Origin: an uncultured Saprospiraceae bacterium
GTDB taxonomy: Bacteria > Bacteroidota > Bacteroidia > Chitinophagales > Saprospiraceae
Direction of reading: 5' to 3'
Assembly: GCA_938016265.1 (NCBI GenBank)
Contig: CALLWB010000034.1
Span: forward strand, 62,001 to 126,000
Length of the DNA: 64,000 bases
Shown: in pieces, positions 1 to 9,127 of the stretch
How positions within the stretch are numbered: the stretch's first letter is position 1
How the letters are laid out: each line of letters begins with the position of its first letter
Notes under the pieces: generated by a model
Databases searched by the model: none
What the model was told of the DNA's origin: nothing
Seen by the model: the letters and a program-made list of their open reading frames with translations, nothing else
Translations under genes and position numbers: made by a program

Positions 1-1
1 T

Positions 2-169
2 GTTATTAAGGCAAAGGTAGAGCCTCACTTAGCAGACGCCAAGCACCTCGACAAGTATCAGTTTATGAGAAAAGGCTATTTCTGCATCGACCCGGACAGC
101 AAACCCGGTCAATTGGTCTTCAATCGAACGGTTACGTTAAGAGATGGGTGGAAGAAAAAGAATTCATGA
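2..169 (+). CDS. glnS: Glutaminyl-tRNA synthetase, C-terminal end (partial)
   Basis: Frame 2 is open from the window edge for 55 codons and stops with TGA. The translation contains [37 protein letters not shown] and a lysine-rich end. This matches the end of the anticodon-binding beta-barrel of GlnRS, where a YQFER.GYF.xD stretch followed by FNRTVxLRDxW closes the protein. The enzyme charges tRNA-Gln with glutamine in the cytosol. The start and the catalytic domain lie outside the window, so only the C-terminal tail is seen. A dispersed repeat begins right at the stop codon. The call rests on recalled family sequence. Confidence 0.85.
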   Translation, partial: VIKAKVEPHLADAKHLDKYQFMRKGYFCIDPDSKPGQLVFNRTVTLRDGWKKKNS

Positions 170-243
170 ACGATCCCGAAGGTTTTGAATGTGGTCCGAC
201 TTTCGGCAGTTCAAAAAGTGAAGGAACAGCGACGGCGGGTATT
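170..243 (+). repeat. Dispersed intergenic repeat, copy a
   Basis: This is one of five related ~65-85-nt intergenic sequences (170-243, 1965-2044, 5864-5947, 56817-56880, 60705-60765). Shared parts are a CAGTTCAAAAAGTGAaGGAAC-like block and a GTTTTGAA block. Ends tend to be inverted (TTCCTTCAC against GTGAAGGAAC). This copy and the copy at 1965-2044 are in opposite orientation and near-identical over about 60 nt, and they flank the next two genes. Confidence 0.75.
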
Positions 244-336
244 TCTGTAGAGAGACTTTTTTGTAGAGTAGAGCGATAAATAGTAGACTTGGGCTTAGTT
301 TTGCAAAGCAAAATGAGTTTATCTAGTCAATAGTTA

Positions 337-1170
337 TCAAACCTTATAAATACCGTCCTCCTTCAGCAAAACTACCTTTTCTCGATACAATGCACCGATA
401 GATTTTTTGAATAGCTTTTTGCTAATCCCAAATGTTTGTCGAATATCATCAGGGTCACTTTTGTCGGTGAAGGGCATGAACCCATTATTTTCCTCCAGGA
501 TATCCATTATCTTTTGGGCATTCGTTCTGATGCTTCTTCGTCCAACAGGATTTAGGCTGACGTCTATTTTTTTGTCGGGGCGGAATGGTTTGATATATCC
601 TTTCAACTCCTGGCCAATCTCTAGGGGCTCCGGAATTTCGTTGGTGTAAATAAGACCAAGATAGGCTCTATTGATAATGACACTATACCCGAGATCTGTT
701 TTTAGATATACAATAAGATCGACCTCCTGCCCTTTTTTTAAGTCGTCGTCTGCTACTTGTTTTAGGTAGCGCTTTAGTTTGGTGGTGCCTACCAGACGGT
801 CAGTGACTTCATCCAACATTAGGTAGACGATCACTTCCTGGCCGACAAAGAGTTGATGTACCTGATTTCGAAAAGGGATAAGCAGTTGCTTGACAATCCC
901 CCAATCACAAAAGGCACCATATTCATTAATATCAATCACCTCCAAACAAGCAAACTCTCCTACGGTAATGAATGGTTTTTCCGTCGTCGCTACATCCCGT
1001 CCCTCAGAATCTACATAAACAAAAACATCCACCTTCGAATTGATGACCATCTCTTCAGTGATGTATTTGCGAGGCAGCAGCACCTCGTTTTCCTCCTCAT
1101 CAATTAAGTAATAACCCTGAGGCATTTCTCTCCAAACGGAAAGTGTTTGATATTCACCAATTTTTAGCAT
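337..1170 (-). CDS. CvfB-like S1 RNA-binding protein
   Basis: A 277-residue cytosolic protein with the layout of the CvfB/YitL family. An N-terminal S1-like barrel (about 1-65) is followed by two further S1 domains (about 67-140 with GEFACLEVIDINEYGAFCDW, and about 143-212 with KKGQEVDLIVYLKTDLGYSV) and a C-terminal winged helix (about 218-277, ending LFKKSIGALYREKVVLLKED). CvfB proteins bind RNA and affect virulence-gene expression in Firmicutes; in Bacteroidota the role is not settled. The length is normal for the family. The gene stands alone, between the dispersed repeat and the Crp-type regulator. The ATG start leaves a normal N-terminal S1 fold. Confidence 0.85.
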   Translation of the reverse strand: MLKIGEYQTLSVWREMPQGYYLIDEEENEVLLPRKYITEEMVINSKVDVFVYVDSEGRDVATTEKPFITVGEFACLEVIDINEYGAFCDWGIVKQLLIPFRNQVHQLFVGQEVIVYLMLDEVTDRLVGTTKLKRYLKQVADDDLKKGQEVDLIVYLKTDLGYSVIINRAYLGLIYTNEIPEPLEIGQELKGYIKPFRPDKKIDVSLNPVGRRSIRTNAQKIMDILEENNGFMPFTDKSDPDDIRQTFGISKKLFKKSIGALYREKVVLLKEDGIYKV

Positions 1171-1239
1171 AGGACAAAGATAGGAAGTAGGATTACTACT
1201 TCCTACACTTCAACAAATTATCCTGCAAATTCAATCGAC

Positions 1240-1267
1240 GGAGAGCAAAGGATGACTCGCCTCTACC
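1240..1267. repeat. Degenerate copy of a GTAGAG...CTCTAC palindromic repeat
   Basis: A 27-28-nt stretch beginning GGAGAGCAAAGG and ending CGCCTCTAC resembles the clearer palindromes at 13273-13300 and 55773-55800. It lies just past the 3' end of the Crp/Fnr-type gene. Similarity is partial, so this copy is tentative. Confidence 0.4.
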
Positions 1268-1291
1268 CTATTCAATCGACCAATAACCAAT

Positions 1292-1867
1292 TTATTGAAT
1301 CCTTTTTCTTATCCGAGATAAAGATACAGGAGTAATTCCTAAGTAAGAGGCAATGTATTTCAAGGGTACTCGTTGGGGTAAGCTTGGATTAGTTTCCAGC
1401 AAATGGAGGTAGCGCTGTTCTGGATTGTACAGAATGTAGTTATCACTTTTTGTGATCGATTCTCCTAGGTTTTGTTGGAGCATCAGGATGCGTGCTTGTT
1501 CTAATTTATTGCTTTTTGCAAGCAGTTTATTTAGTTCGTCATAATTGATAGTTGCTAGCATCGTTTCTTCTGTAGGAGCAAAATACCTACTGGAAGGTAA
1601 GCCCAGCAAGATACTTTCAAAATTACCGACGACCATATTTTCCATTCTGAATTCGCAAGTAATGTCATTGCCGTCTTTTAAGAAAAAAATGCGAACTATT
1701 CCCTTGAGGATAAACCCCAATGTCTTTCTTGTTTCTCCTTCTTGAAACAGGTATTCGTCTTTTTGCAGCACTCGAATTTGGACTTGCGCTATGACACTAT
1801 TGATCTCCTCTTCCGATAAAAAAGGGAATTGGCCTTTGAAATAGGTCAACAAATGTTCTATTTCCAT
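1292..1867 (-). CDS. Crp/Fnr family transcriptional regulator
   Basis: A 191-residue protein with an N-terminal cyclic-nucleotide-binding beta-roll (about 25-120, with VLQKDEYLFQEGETRKTLGF and VRIFFLKDGNDITCEF) and a short C-terminal helix-turn-helix (about 155-191, with RVPLKYIASYLGITPVSLSR). This is the common Bacteroidota type, in which the recognition helix reads GITPVSLSRIRKRI. The ligand pocket lacks the classic cAMP-contacting RS pair, so the effector is unknown. It is monocistronic, oriented like the upstream CvfB-like gene, with a dispersed repeat about 100 bp upstream of its start. It is probably a stress or redox regulator, but targets cannot be inferred from sequence. Confidence 0.85.
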   Translation of the reverse strand: MEIEHLLTYFKGQFPFLSEEEINSVIAQVQIRVLQKDEYLFQEGETRKTLGFILKGIVRIFFLKDGNDITCEFRMENMVVGNFESILLGLPSSRYFAPTEETMLATINYDELNKLLAKSNKLEQARILMLQQNLGESITKSDNYILYNPEQRYLHLLETNPSLPQRVPLKYIASYLGITPVSLSRIRKRIQ

Positions 1868-1964
1868 AGACAGAAAGGTAATTCATTTTCAGGAATCTAC
1901 CAATTAGCCAGGGAGCATTACCTTGTTTATTTTCCATCCTATCATAACAAATGCGCTAAAGCAA

Positions 1965-2044
1965 TACCCGCCGTCGCATTCCTTTACTTTTTGAACTGCC
2001 GAAAGTCGGACCACATTCAAAAATCCTTGAGATCGTGAAGGAAC
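1965..2044 (-). repeat. Dispersed intergenic repeat, copy b
   Basis: Reverse-complement counterpart of the copy at 170-243. Both share an ACCCGCCGTCGC block, CTTTTTGAACTGCCGAAAG and CGGACCACATTCAAAA. It ends GATCGTGAAGGAAC, which mirrors TTCCTTTAC at the other end. It lies between the Crp/Fnr gene and the DUF2805 gene, upstream of both. Confidence 0.75.
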
Positions 2045-2116
2045 CTGTGAGATCGTTCTGAGCAAAATCATGGATTTTTTTCAAACAATTCTATAGAAGA
2101 TTTGTTATTAGTGTAA

Positions 2117-2407
2117 ATGAAAATTATAAAACTACATCAATTATCCTCACGAGACGTCGATCGAATTGTCGAAATGGCTTGGGAAGATCGCACTCCATTT
2201 GATGCCATCCATGAGCAATTTGGGGTGACCGAAGCGGAGGTGATCAAAATCATGAAGTTCGAAATGAAGTTATCCAGTTGGAAAATGTGGAGGGAACGTG
2301 TCCAAAATCGAATGACTAAACACCGTAAAAAGTCAGTGGATGGTACCAATCGGTTCAAATGCAGTCGTCAACGTCGAATATCTAACAACAAAATTGCCAA
2401 AAGATAG
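2117..2407 (+). CDS. TIGR03643/DUF2805 family small protein
   Basis: A 96-residue protein. The first ~65 residues carry the family signature: LSSRDVDRIVEMAWEDRTPF, FGVTEAEVIKIMK and SSWKMWRERVQNR. The last 30 residues are strongly basic (KHRKKS...RQRRISNNKIAKR). The pattern looks like a small helix-turn-helix protein and could bind nucleic acid, but the family has no established function. It often occurs near photolyase or DNA-repair genes. Here it converges on an AlkD-like DNA repair gene, with only 3 bp between the stops, which fits that association. Confidence 0.8.
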   Translation: MKIIKLHQLSSRDVDRIVEMAWEDRTPFDAIHEQFGVTEAEVIKIMKFEMKLSSWKMWRERVQNRMTKHRKKSVDGTNRFKCSRQRRISNNKIAKR

Positions 2408-2410
2408 CAA

Positions 2411-3139
2411 CTATTTGCCTGCTGCCAGAATTTTTTTCCGCTCTTCCCCTTTAATGTTTCGGATGGCGTAAAGCGTCACCACACTAGACACTCCTCTGAC
2501 TCTTAACTCCTTGATGTAGGTAATGACCCGAGCAGGATTACTCACCAAAATATCCTTCAATGCCCAACCAACGCCCTTCAACACTAGATCCTCAGGATCA
2601 AATACGAGGTTTTCGCATAAGGCCAATGCCTCCTCAGTATACCTGCCAGAACTACCTATTTTCCGTGTAAAAAGTACGACACTGGTACGGCGAAGCCATT
2701 GATTGGGAGACCGATTCCATTCTTGCGCTAGTTGTAGGAGGGTGTCTGGATAGATTTCCAGGAGGGGTTGAAAAAATGAACCGACATAACTGTCCACTTT
2801 GCTCCAGCCGTGCAATTGCCGTCCGATCCAATCAATTTCTTCCGATTTTTCTGGAGTGAAGTACTCCAATATTTGTGAAAGGATGGCTAAAGCCACCTCC
2901 TGTTGTTCTCCATATCCAGATTCAATTAGGCGATAAGCCAATTGGCGTTTTTCTTCTTTGGCGAGTTGTTTGATCGCAGGTCGGTGATTTTTGACGACCC
3001 TTGCCTTTCCTACTCTACGAACACCGTAACTGCGATAATTGGGGTCGGGTTCGTTGGCATCTGCAATATATGGGCTGGCTGCTCCTAACGTTTCTAGCTG
3101 GGTAACTATGGAATGGTATAGCAGATCGATTTTTTCCAT
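2411..3139 (-). CDS. AlkD-like DNA alkylation repair protein
   Basis: A 242-residue all-helical HEAT-repeat protein of the AlkC/AlkD glycosylase superfamily. Visible family features are YRSYGVRRVGKARVVKNHR near the N terminus, W(I)GRQLHGWSKVDSYVGSFF in the middle, and the SPNQWLRRTSVVLFTRKI stretch that lines the DNA-facing groove. AlkD-type enzymes excise positively charged N3- and N7-alkyl purines without base flipping; activity here is inferred. It is 33 bp downstream of the oxidoreductase gene on the same strand, so the two probably share a transcript. The length agrees with the family. Confidence 0.85.
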   Translation of the reverse strand: MEKIDLLYHSIVTQLETLGAASPYIADANEPDPNYRSYGVRRVGKARVVKNHRPAIKQLAKEEKRQLAYRLIESGYGEQQEVALAILSQILEYFTPEKSEEIDWIGRQLHGWSKVDSYVGSFFQPLLEIYPDTLLQLAQEWNRSPNQWLRRTSVVLFTRKIGSSGRYTEEALALCENLVFDPEDLVLKGVGWALKDILVSNPARVITYIKELRVRGVSSVVTLYAIRNIKGEERKKILAAGK

Positions 3140-3172
3140 TTCTTGTTAGGTATTGGAGTGCTATTTTTATAG

Positions 3173-4840
3173 TCAACTGTTGCTAGATTCTTCTGCAGTT
3201 GTGAACCTACGTTTGCGAATAGCCCGTTTTTCATGTACCCAGTCTGGCCAATTGTCGGCATCCTCTGCGTCGTAGACTCTTAAGGTTTGAGAAGGGTCAT
3301 CTACCAACAACTCCTGGGAGCGAATCCCTAGTATTTTTGAGGCGGCTTCTACTCCAGAATGGGTGGCCCCTCCTACCCCATGAGACAGAGTGCTTGCTCC
3401 GCAGAGGTATAAATTGGCAATTTCAGTTCTGGCTTTGTAGGCAAACGGACCGACTCCGCGCAATGTTTTTTCAGTCCCATAGACACTTCCTTTTGTGGTG
3501 TTTATGTAGTATCTGTTGGTCATCGGCGTGCCTAATTCTGCTTGTACGATGTGATTTCTAACTCCTGGCAATACTTCCTCCAGGGAGTTGATCATTTTTT
3601 CTCTGAGCTGATTCTTGAATTTGGTATATGCTTCGGAATGGTAGTCTGCATTCCCTTCAAAGTCATCAAAGCTGCTGTTGTCCAGGAAAGTAACTACTTC
3701 GAAATTATGGTAGCGACCATTGAAACTTGCGGGGTCTTTTAGGGTGGTGCAACTAATAAACACGCCACCGAACTCCTTGCCTTCGTTGATCTTCTCTTTT
3801 GTCAATTTGCCAAAGACCGCATCCAGATCTACGGTTTTCGTTTTCCAGATATTCCCCGAGTCCAATCCATGTTTTGTCACATCCATATCTACTGTCAAAA
3901 AGAGGATAAGGGAGGTGACCGAATATTTCGTATTGGCCAGTCGTTTGTTTAGTTTGTTGCTAATATTTTCCTTGCCTACCAAATCTAGAAAAGTGATATT
4001 AGGATCTGCATTTGAGATGATGTTTTTTGCTTTGTAGATCGTTCCATCTTCTGTTTGTACTCCGTAGGCCGTGTTATTCTCCGTAAGGATTTTAGTAACT
4101 TTTGCTTGCGTTTTAATGGTTGTTCCTAAGCTTTTCAATCGTTTAGTAAAGGCTTTCACAATACCGCCACCGCCGCCTAGCGGATAATAACCGCCTTCAA
4201 AATAATGCGACATCAACACACAGTGCACCAAAAAGCTCGCTCTCGCAGGAGGCAACCCATGATCTCCGCACTGAATATTCAGTAACGTTTTTAGCATCGG
4301 ATCTTTTATATGCCAGTCTATCACTCTTTTCAGCGAAAACAGACCATATTTACCCATATGCTTTGTTCTGTAAGGAATGGTTAGGTGTGCCCAAAACCCT
4401 TGCAATTTAGGAACGAGTTGCAGCTCTGTATTCACCGTTTTTACAAGATCGAGATAGGTATGAATATTTTCTTTTTCTTTAGGGAATAAATCGCTTAGGT
4501 ACTTTTTCAGATTTTCAAATCCAACGGGAAGGTGAAATTGCTGATCGCCGATCCAACAATGTTCATAGCCTTCTTTTTTCATTTTGAAGAAGACCATGTC
4601 ATTAGCTACGCCTAGTTGGCGATAGAGTTCTGAAGTTCCCTCTCCTTCACCAAGCAAACCTACGTAGTGCACTCCGGGACTAAACCGCTGTCCTTTGAGC
4701 ATGAAGCTATGACACCAACCACCAGGGACATCATGCTGTTCAAGCATTAACACCTTTTGTCCTGCTTTTGCCAGACAGACACCACAGGACAATGCACCTG
4801 CTCCTGTACCAATTATTATCGCATCATAGATTTTTTCCAT
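3173..4840 (-). CDS. RetSat/CrtI-like FAD-dependent oxidoreductase
   Basis: A 555-residue flavoprotein. A Rossmann dinucleotide-binding motif sits at residues 8-42 (IIIGTGAGALSCGVCLAKAG, then EQHDVPGG). FSPGVHYVG and a C-terminal FAD contact (LYLCGASTLSHGVGGATHSG, about 480-500) place it in the phytoene desaturase / carotenoid isomerase / all-trans-retinol 13,14-reductase group. It most likely reduces or isomerises a polyene lipid or carotenoid. The exact substrate cannot be read from sequence, and no crtB or other carotenoid gene is nearby. It is the first gene of a probable two-gene unit with the AlkD-like gene. The 45-residue charged C-terminal tail beyond the FAD motif is longer than in many relatives. 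Confidence 0.8.
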   Translation of the reverse strand: MEKIYDAIIIGTGAGALSCGVCLAKAGQKVLMLEQHDVPGGWCHSFMLKGQRFSPGVHYVGLLGEGEGTSELYRQLGVANDMVFFKMKKEGYEHCWIGDQQFHLPVGFENLKKYLSDLFPKEKENIHTYLDLVKTVNTELQLVPKLQGFWAHLTIPYRTKHMGKYGLFSLKRVIDWHIKDPMLKTLLNIQCGDHGLPPARASFLVHCVLMSHYFEGGYYPLGGGGGIVKAFTKRLKSLGTTIKTQAKVTKILTENNTAYGVQTEDGTIYKAKNIISNADPNITFLDLVGKENISNKLNKRLANTKYSVTSLILFLTVDMDVTKHGLDSGNIWKTKTVDLDAVFGKLTKEKINEGKEFGGVFISCTTLKDPASFNGRYHNFEVVTFLDNSSFDDFEGNADYHSEAYTKFKNQLREKMINSLEEVLPGVRNHIVQAELGTPMTNRYYINTTKGSVYGTEKTLRGVGPFAYKARTEIANLYLCGASTLSHGVGGATHSGVEAASKILGIRSQELLVDDPSQTLRVYDAEDADNWPDWVHEKRAIRKRRFTTAEESSNS

Positions 4841-4927
4841 TTACAGTAATTTATTCCATCTGTAAGTAAAACGGACTCCTGAAGATTACACAAGAAACAA
4901 GCTTTTTTGTCAAAAGTTGCTAATTGA

Positions 4928-5827
4928 TTAATCTTTTCTCTTATTTTTCTTATTCGTTTTTTTTGATTTTTTCTTCTTCGATTTGGTCTGTTCTTCGACT
5001 GCTTCTGTTGCCCCGTTCACATAAATTTTATCGAATTCCTTTTTTGTGAGTACTTCCAATTGATTTGTTTTACAACTCCAAAGATTGACATAGTTGGGCG
5101 CCATAACGATGTGGCTACTCCAATCGCCATATCTCGAATAAAGCATCAGTGTGCAAATGTCAGTAGAAGTGATCAGTTCCCCTGTTTCTTTAGAATGTGT
5201 ATGAACGCCTCCAAGTTGATCCGGCTTCCCTGGCTCGAAGGGGATTCCGATAATGTCTTGATGCAACTGTCTGGCTGCCGTAATTTCGTTGTTGTCATTA
5301 AAATTTATCAGATAATCATTGCCAAAAATGACTATGCCTGTTTGTTGAGGTCCAGTTAAGATGAACACTTTTTTTTCTCCTCCTTCGATCAACGGAATAA
5401 AATTGAGGGTGGTGTTTTCATAGGTCTTAAACATAGAATTGTTTAGGGTATACTCAATCGCTGTTTTTCTTATTTGGAAAATGTCGTATTCATAATCAGT
5501 CATTCTTTTTCTATCCGTCAGAATGCTGACTTCTTCAGGATTAAACGTCTGCTCGAATGAAAACTGCACCAGAATGTCTGGTTCTTTTTCATTGGAGAAA
5601 AAAATACAATTGGTTAGGTTTCCTTTCGTGTAGGAGAAATAGCCACCTGCTTGTTCTTGAAGATGCGGAAACTTTTCCCGGAATAGATCCGTGCCTTTCC
5701 AGGAGGCCATTTCAGATTTGAAAAGGGCATAGCCTTCTAGGAGCACAGCCTGTTGGTCTTCCGGGGATTGTCCAAATAGAAAACTGTGGAGGCTACCGAC
5801 GATTAGAAGTAAAATTATCTTTTTCAT
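4928..5827 (-). CDS. Exported protein with Lys-rich tail, function unknown
   Basis: A 299-residue protein with a clear signal peptide (MKKIILLLIVGSLHSFLFGQ, cleavage likely after FGQ). The mature part is a mixed alpha/beta domain with no catalytic motif I recognise; THSKETGELITSTDICTLML around 210-230 is the most distinctive segment. The last ~25 residues are almost only lysine with some serine, threonine and asparagine, which would be strongly cationic in the periplasm. It is monocistronic, about 90 bp from the oxidoreductase gene upstream on the same strand. A dispersed repeat lies just upstream of its start. Confidence 0.7.
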   Translation of the reverse strand: MKKIILLLIVGSLHSFLFGQSPEDQQAVLLEGYALFKSEMASWKGTDLFREKFPHLQEQAGGYFSYTKGNLTNCIFFSNEKEPDILVQFSFEQTFNPEEVSILTDRKRMTDYEYDIFQIRKTAIEYTLNNSMFKTYENTTLNFIPLIEGGEKKVFILTGPQQTGIVIFGNDYLINFNDNNEITAARQLHQDIIGIPFEPGKPDQLGGVHTHSKETGELITSTDICTLMLYSRYGDWSSHIVMAPNYVNLWSCKTNQLEVLTKKEFDKIYVNGATEAVEEQTKSKKKKSKKTNKKNKRKD

Positions 5828-5863
5828 AAACAGAATTAAAGAAGAAAGTTACTATTTTTCTGG

Positions 5864-5947
5864 CATTCCTTCACCATTTCGAGGTGTTTTGAAGGTTGGC
5901 TGGTTTTCGACAGTTCAAAAAGTGATGGAACTGCGGCGGCGGCAATC
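5864..5947 (+). repeat. Dispersed intergenic repeat, copy c
   Basis: Same orientation as the copy at 170-243. It begins ATTCCTTCACCATTTCGAGG, runs through GTTTTGAAGGTT and CGACAGTTCAAAAAGTGATG, and ends in a GCGGCGGCGG block. The TTCCTTCAC start and GTGATGGAAC near the end form an imperfect terminal inverted repeat. Confidence 0.7.
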
Positions 5948-6113
5948 CAATGCAATCCATCCAGTGCGATCCATCCCAAAATTGAAGTCATATGCCGGTT
6001 TTTTTAGCGTGAAGAGGGATGACTATTACCAAATTAATGGAGACTTTGAGCTAATAGTAGAAGAGCTAGAAACGTTACAAGTAACGTCTCTAGCCGTGTC
6101 CATACCATTAATA

Positions 6114-6458
6114 TTATTTGAATTCTGAAACGACTTCAATTTTACCGACAATCTGGTCGTTAAATTCCTCCATTTTTTCAGAAGGTATCCAAAGTTCGTC
6201 ATGGATTTTGCTTCCTACGTTTTGTACTTTAAACTGGCTAAGATAGTTCGTGTTTACTTCAAATTTGACTACAAAACCAACGCCATACGTTGGGACGTTC
6301 CACTCCTTGGTGATTTGAGTCGCGTACGCCTCATTCATTACTGGGTAAAAAAAGGGTTGTTCAGGAAGTCTGGGAGGAAATCCTTCAAATAATAAATCCC
6401 TGATCAATGCCAATTCTTTGTCATTTATTGGCCTGAATAGAGTGGTTGTCGTTTTCAT
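6114..6458 (-). CDS. ADP-ribosylation/crystallin J1-type small protein
   Basis: A 114-residue cytosolic protein from the start chosen here. It has RPINDKELALI, GFPPRLPEQPFFYPVMNEAY and ATQITKEWNV near the N terminus and DELWIPSEKMEEFNDQIVGK near the C terminus. This is the small family that databases label ADP-ribosylation/crystallin J1, although no ADP-ribosylglycohydrolase activity is established for it. An in-frame ATG 39 nt upstream would add a run of 13 residues that do not fit the family; the start at MKTTTTLF gives the usual N terminus. Monocistronic. Confidence 0.7.
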   Translation of the reverse strand: MKTTTTLFRPINDKELALIRDLLFEGFPPRLPEQPFFYPVMNEAYATQITKEWNVPTYGVGFVVKFEVNTNYLSQFKVQNVGSKIHDELWIPSEKMEEFNDQIVGKIEVVSEFK

Positions 6459-6624
6459 GATTAATAAATTTAAAAAAACAAATTGTCTTCTTTTCAAGCA
6501 TTGATAGTTCTAGCTGCTAAAAAATAGAAGTTTGTTTACTAAGGAATTTAGTTTCGAATAAGTTCCCACCCGTCCATTCTTAATATCTTTTTTCCTTATT
6601 TATAGGTAAACACCAACAAAAAAC

Positions 6625-7812
6625 CTATAATTTACCCCCATACCGCCAAAGCGTTTTCCAGACTTTGACAAAATCAATAAACTGGTCTTCTCGTTGATCT
6701 ACCAGGCAATTCGTAACGAAGACAACACCATATCCTAATTTTGGGTCGAGTTGGATGTAGGTAAAAATACCTGGATCGCCGCCTGCATGTCCGACTTTGC
6801 CATGTTTGTCTATGCTCCAAAAAATACCGCCGCTTTCTTTTCCATCCTTGACCGTTGGTGTAAATAGTTGATCAAAAGAAGGGGCAGTCAGAAAATCATT
6901 TTCGTGGTAATAACCACTTAGCATGGCTTGCAGGTAGTGGCATAAATCCTGACTGCTGGAGAGTACACCGCCATCAGGATACGTGACCAGGGTGTATGGA
7001 GGTACTGGTGCGTCATTTCCCAAATACAAGGTGGCGTGTTGCTCCATGTCTACTTCGTCAAATTTCCAACCGGAAGCGGTCATGTTTAGTGGCTGCATGA
7101 TGTGCTGTATGATGTATTGATCGTAGGGTTGACCGCTTGCTTTTTCTACTACTAATGCTGCTAGGGCCGAACCAATATTTGAATATTCATAAATGGCGCC
7201 GGGGGCATCATTCGTGTAGTTTTTCTTTTTGTATAATTTCTCTCCTGGCACCAGATAGTCTTTTAGAAAATCTCCTAGTGGACGTTGGGTGTTTTTTTGT
7301 AGTGGTTTGAAAAATTTTCGGTCTGCTCTCGAAAGGGTGGACAGATCTTCTGGCAATCCGTCAATTAGCACGTAGCACTTTTTATTGTAGTTGGGGGTGT
7401 CTTTAATTCCGGAAGTATGGGTGGCGAGGTGCCTTACAGTTATTGCCGTTTGGGGATATTGGGGGTGGTTTATTTTGAAGGGGAGCAGGTCATTGATTTT
7501 TGTATCGAGCGTGAGTTTGCCTGCTTCTACCAGTTGCATAATGGCGACTCCGATAAATGTTTTGGAAACAGAACCAATATTCTGGATGGTGTTGGGGGTG
7601 AATGGTTGGTTGGTTTTTCTGTCGGCCCAGCCGTATCCTTGCTGAAAGAGGATGTTGTCTTTTGTAACAATGCCGACGGCGTAACCGGGGAGGGAGGTTT
7701 GTTTGCTGAGGGCGGTTAGTTTTGTTTGGAGGGTATCCTTGTAATCTTGGGCTTGGAGGAGGGTGGTTATTGCCAGGAAGAAAACGAAAAATGGAATGGT
7801 TTGATAGCGCAT
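6625..7812 (-). CDS. Class C beta-lactamase-like serine hydrolase
   Basis: A 395-residue exported enzyme with a signal peptide (about 1-21, ending LLQAQ). The three penicillin-binding-fold motifs are visible: SVSK at 81-84 (nucleophile S81, base K84), YSN at 210-212, and HAG at 342-344 in place of KTG. This HxG form is usual for the beta-lactamase/AmpH/EstB-like family. These enzymes act as D-amino-acid peptidases, esterases or penicillin-recognising hydrolases, and resistance cannot be inferred. The length and motif spacing are normal. Monocistronic. Confidence 0.85.
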   Translation of the reverse strand: MRYQTIPFFVFFLAITTLLQAQDYKDTLQTKLTALSKQTSLPGYAVGIVTKDNILFQQGYGWADRKTNQPFTPNTIQNIGSVSKTFIGVAIMQLVEAGKLTLDTKINDLLPFKINHPQYPQTAITVRHLATHTSGIKDTPNYNKKCYVLIDGLPEDLSTLSRADRKFFKPLQKNTQRPLGDFLKDYLVPGEKLYKKKNYTNDAPGAIYEYSNIGSALAALVVEKASGQPYDQYIIQHIMQPLNMTASGWKFDEVDMEQHATLYLGNDAPVPPYTLVTYPDGGVLSSSQDLCHYLQAMLSGYYHENDFLTAPSFDQLFTPTVKDGKESGGIFWSIDKHGKVGHAGGDPGIFTYIQLDPKLGYGVVFVTNCLVDQREDQFIDFVKVWKTLWRYGGKL

Positions 7813-8296
7813 ACTATTTGATTTGGGTGGAATTCACACCAAAGATAAATACAATTTCAAGAACATCCGCAGTCAATTTCTGTAGCTAGCTCATCATCTA
7901 AAATAAGGCACAACAAAACATGTACAAATAGGTAGTAGACTTGTTCGCAGGTCCGTTGAATTTGGTCGGCAGGTTTTGATCGGTAGAACCTTCAGGCGAC
8001 TGAAGTCGGCGCTCAGGGACTTGTTTCTTATTTTAGAATAATTTTATCTGGGAATATTCACCATAAAAAAACCAACAACAACCGTCAGATTATCAAACAA
8101 TTAGGCAGCATTCCATAAATCAAAAAACCACTACCCGCACCAACTAATTTAACTAATCTCCAATTAATCAACCCCAAATTTGCAACCCTTGTTTTTTTGT
8201 GTTGTCCTTATCACCAAACACTATTGAAATTTCATGTTTTGCTTTTTTAATTCCGAATCATCGGACAACAATTTTTAACAACCAAATATTATAATA
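7813..8296. other. Intergenic region without a clear gene
   Basis: 484 bp between divergent genes. It holds a short palindrome (CTTCAG-GCGA-CTGAAG, about 7990-8005) and otherwise AT-rich sequence. I see no RNA gene, no convincing promoter box and no coding frame. Confidence 0.5.
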
Positions 8297-9022
8297 ATGA
8301 AAACGATCCAATTAATAATCCTTCTTATCAGCATAACTATAATCAGTACTTCTTGTAGCAAATCTAAATTGATCCGGGCTTCTGGCAATGTAACCGAAGT
8401 AGAAAAAACCGTTTCCAATTTCGATGAAATAGAAGTATCCCATGCCTTCGAAGTAGAAGTCAATTATTCAGCAACTGAAGAAAGAGTGGTAGTGGAGGCA
8501 GACGACAATATCCAGGAGCACATCGCAGTAGAAACCGTAGGCAATAGATTGGTCATCCGTTTGGCAAACCAACTAAGCATCCGTGGGAAAGAGACGATGA
8601 AAGTGCATATTACGACAGCAAACCTCCATACCTTTGAAGTCTCAGGCGCTTCAGAAATCCAACTAAACAATCCACTAGTCACCACAGATGCTAACATCAA
8701 ACTAAGCGGCGCCAGCCAATTTGAAGGAGCGATCGATGCTGCCAATGCCAACATTTACCTTAGCGGTGCTTCCCAAACAGAATTGACTGGATCACTAAAC
8801 AACTTGGAGATAACAGGATCTGGCGCAAGTACATTGGAAAGCTACAACCTGCAAACAAATTCGCTGAGCACTGACTTATCAGGAGCAAGCCAAGTAGAAC
8901 TTACCGTAAATGGAACGCTGAATGTGAATGCTTCAGGAGCCAGTCAGATCAAATATAAAGGAACAGGAGTGGTTGCCAGCCAGGACTTATCTGGTGCTTC
9001 TACGATCACCAAAATAGATTAA
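8297..9022 (+). CDS. DUF2807 (head GIN domain) lipoprotein
   Basis: A 241-residue protein with a lipoprotein signal peptide and lipobox (STSC, Cys about 20). The mature part is a single DUF2807 beta-helix. The second half repeats a short GAS turn every 15-20 residues (VSGASEIQL, LSGASQFEG, LSGASQTEL, GSGASTLES, LSGASQVEL, ASGASQIKY, LSGASTITK). The family is common in Bacteroidota, presumed anchored in a membrane facing the periplasm or surface, and of unknown function despite old labels as an autotransporter adhesin. It is transcribed alone. Confidence 0.85.
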   Translation: MKTIQLIILLISITIISTSCSKSKLIRASGNVTEVEKTVSNFDEIEVSHAFEVEVNYSATEERVVVEADDNIQEHIAVETVGNRLVIRLANQLSIRGKETMKVHITTANLHTFEVSGASEIQLNNPLVTTDANIKLSGASQFEGAIDAANANIYLSGASQTELTGSLNNLEITGSGASTLESYNLQTNSLSTDLSGASQVELTVNGTLNVNASGASQIKYKGTGVVASQDLSGASTITKID

Positions 9023-9127
9023 TATCAGTTTTTGATTAAAGACGTGTTTTGTAATACTTAAAGGTGTAGTGCTGGTTGGACAATGGTCTGATCAGCATTC
9101 TTTTTGTAGGATACTTGTTGTCATCTC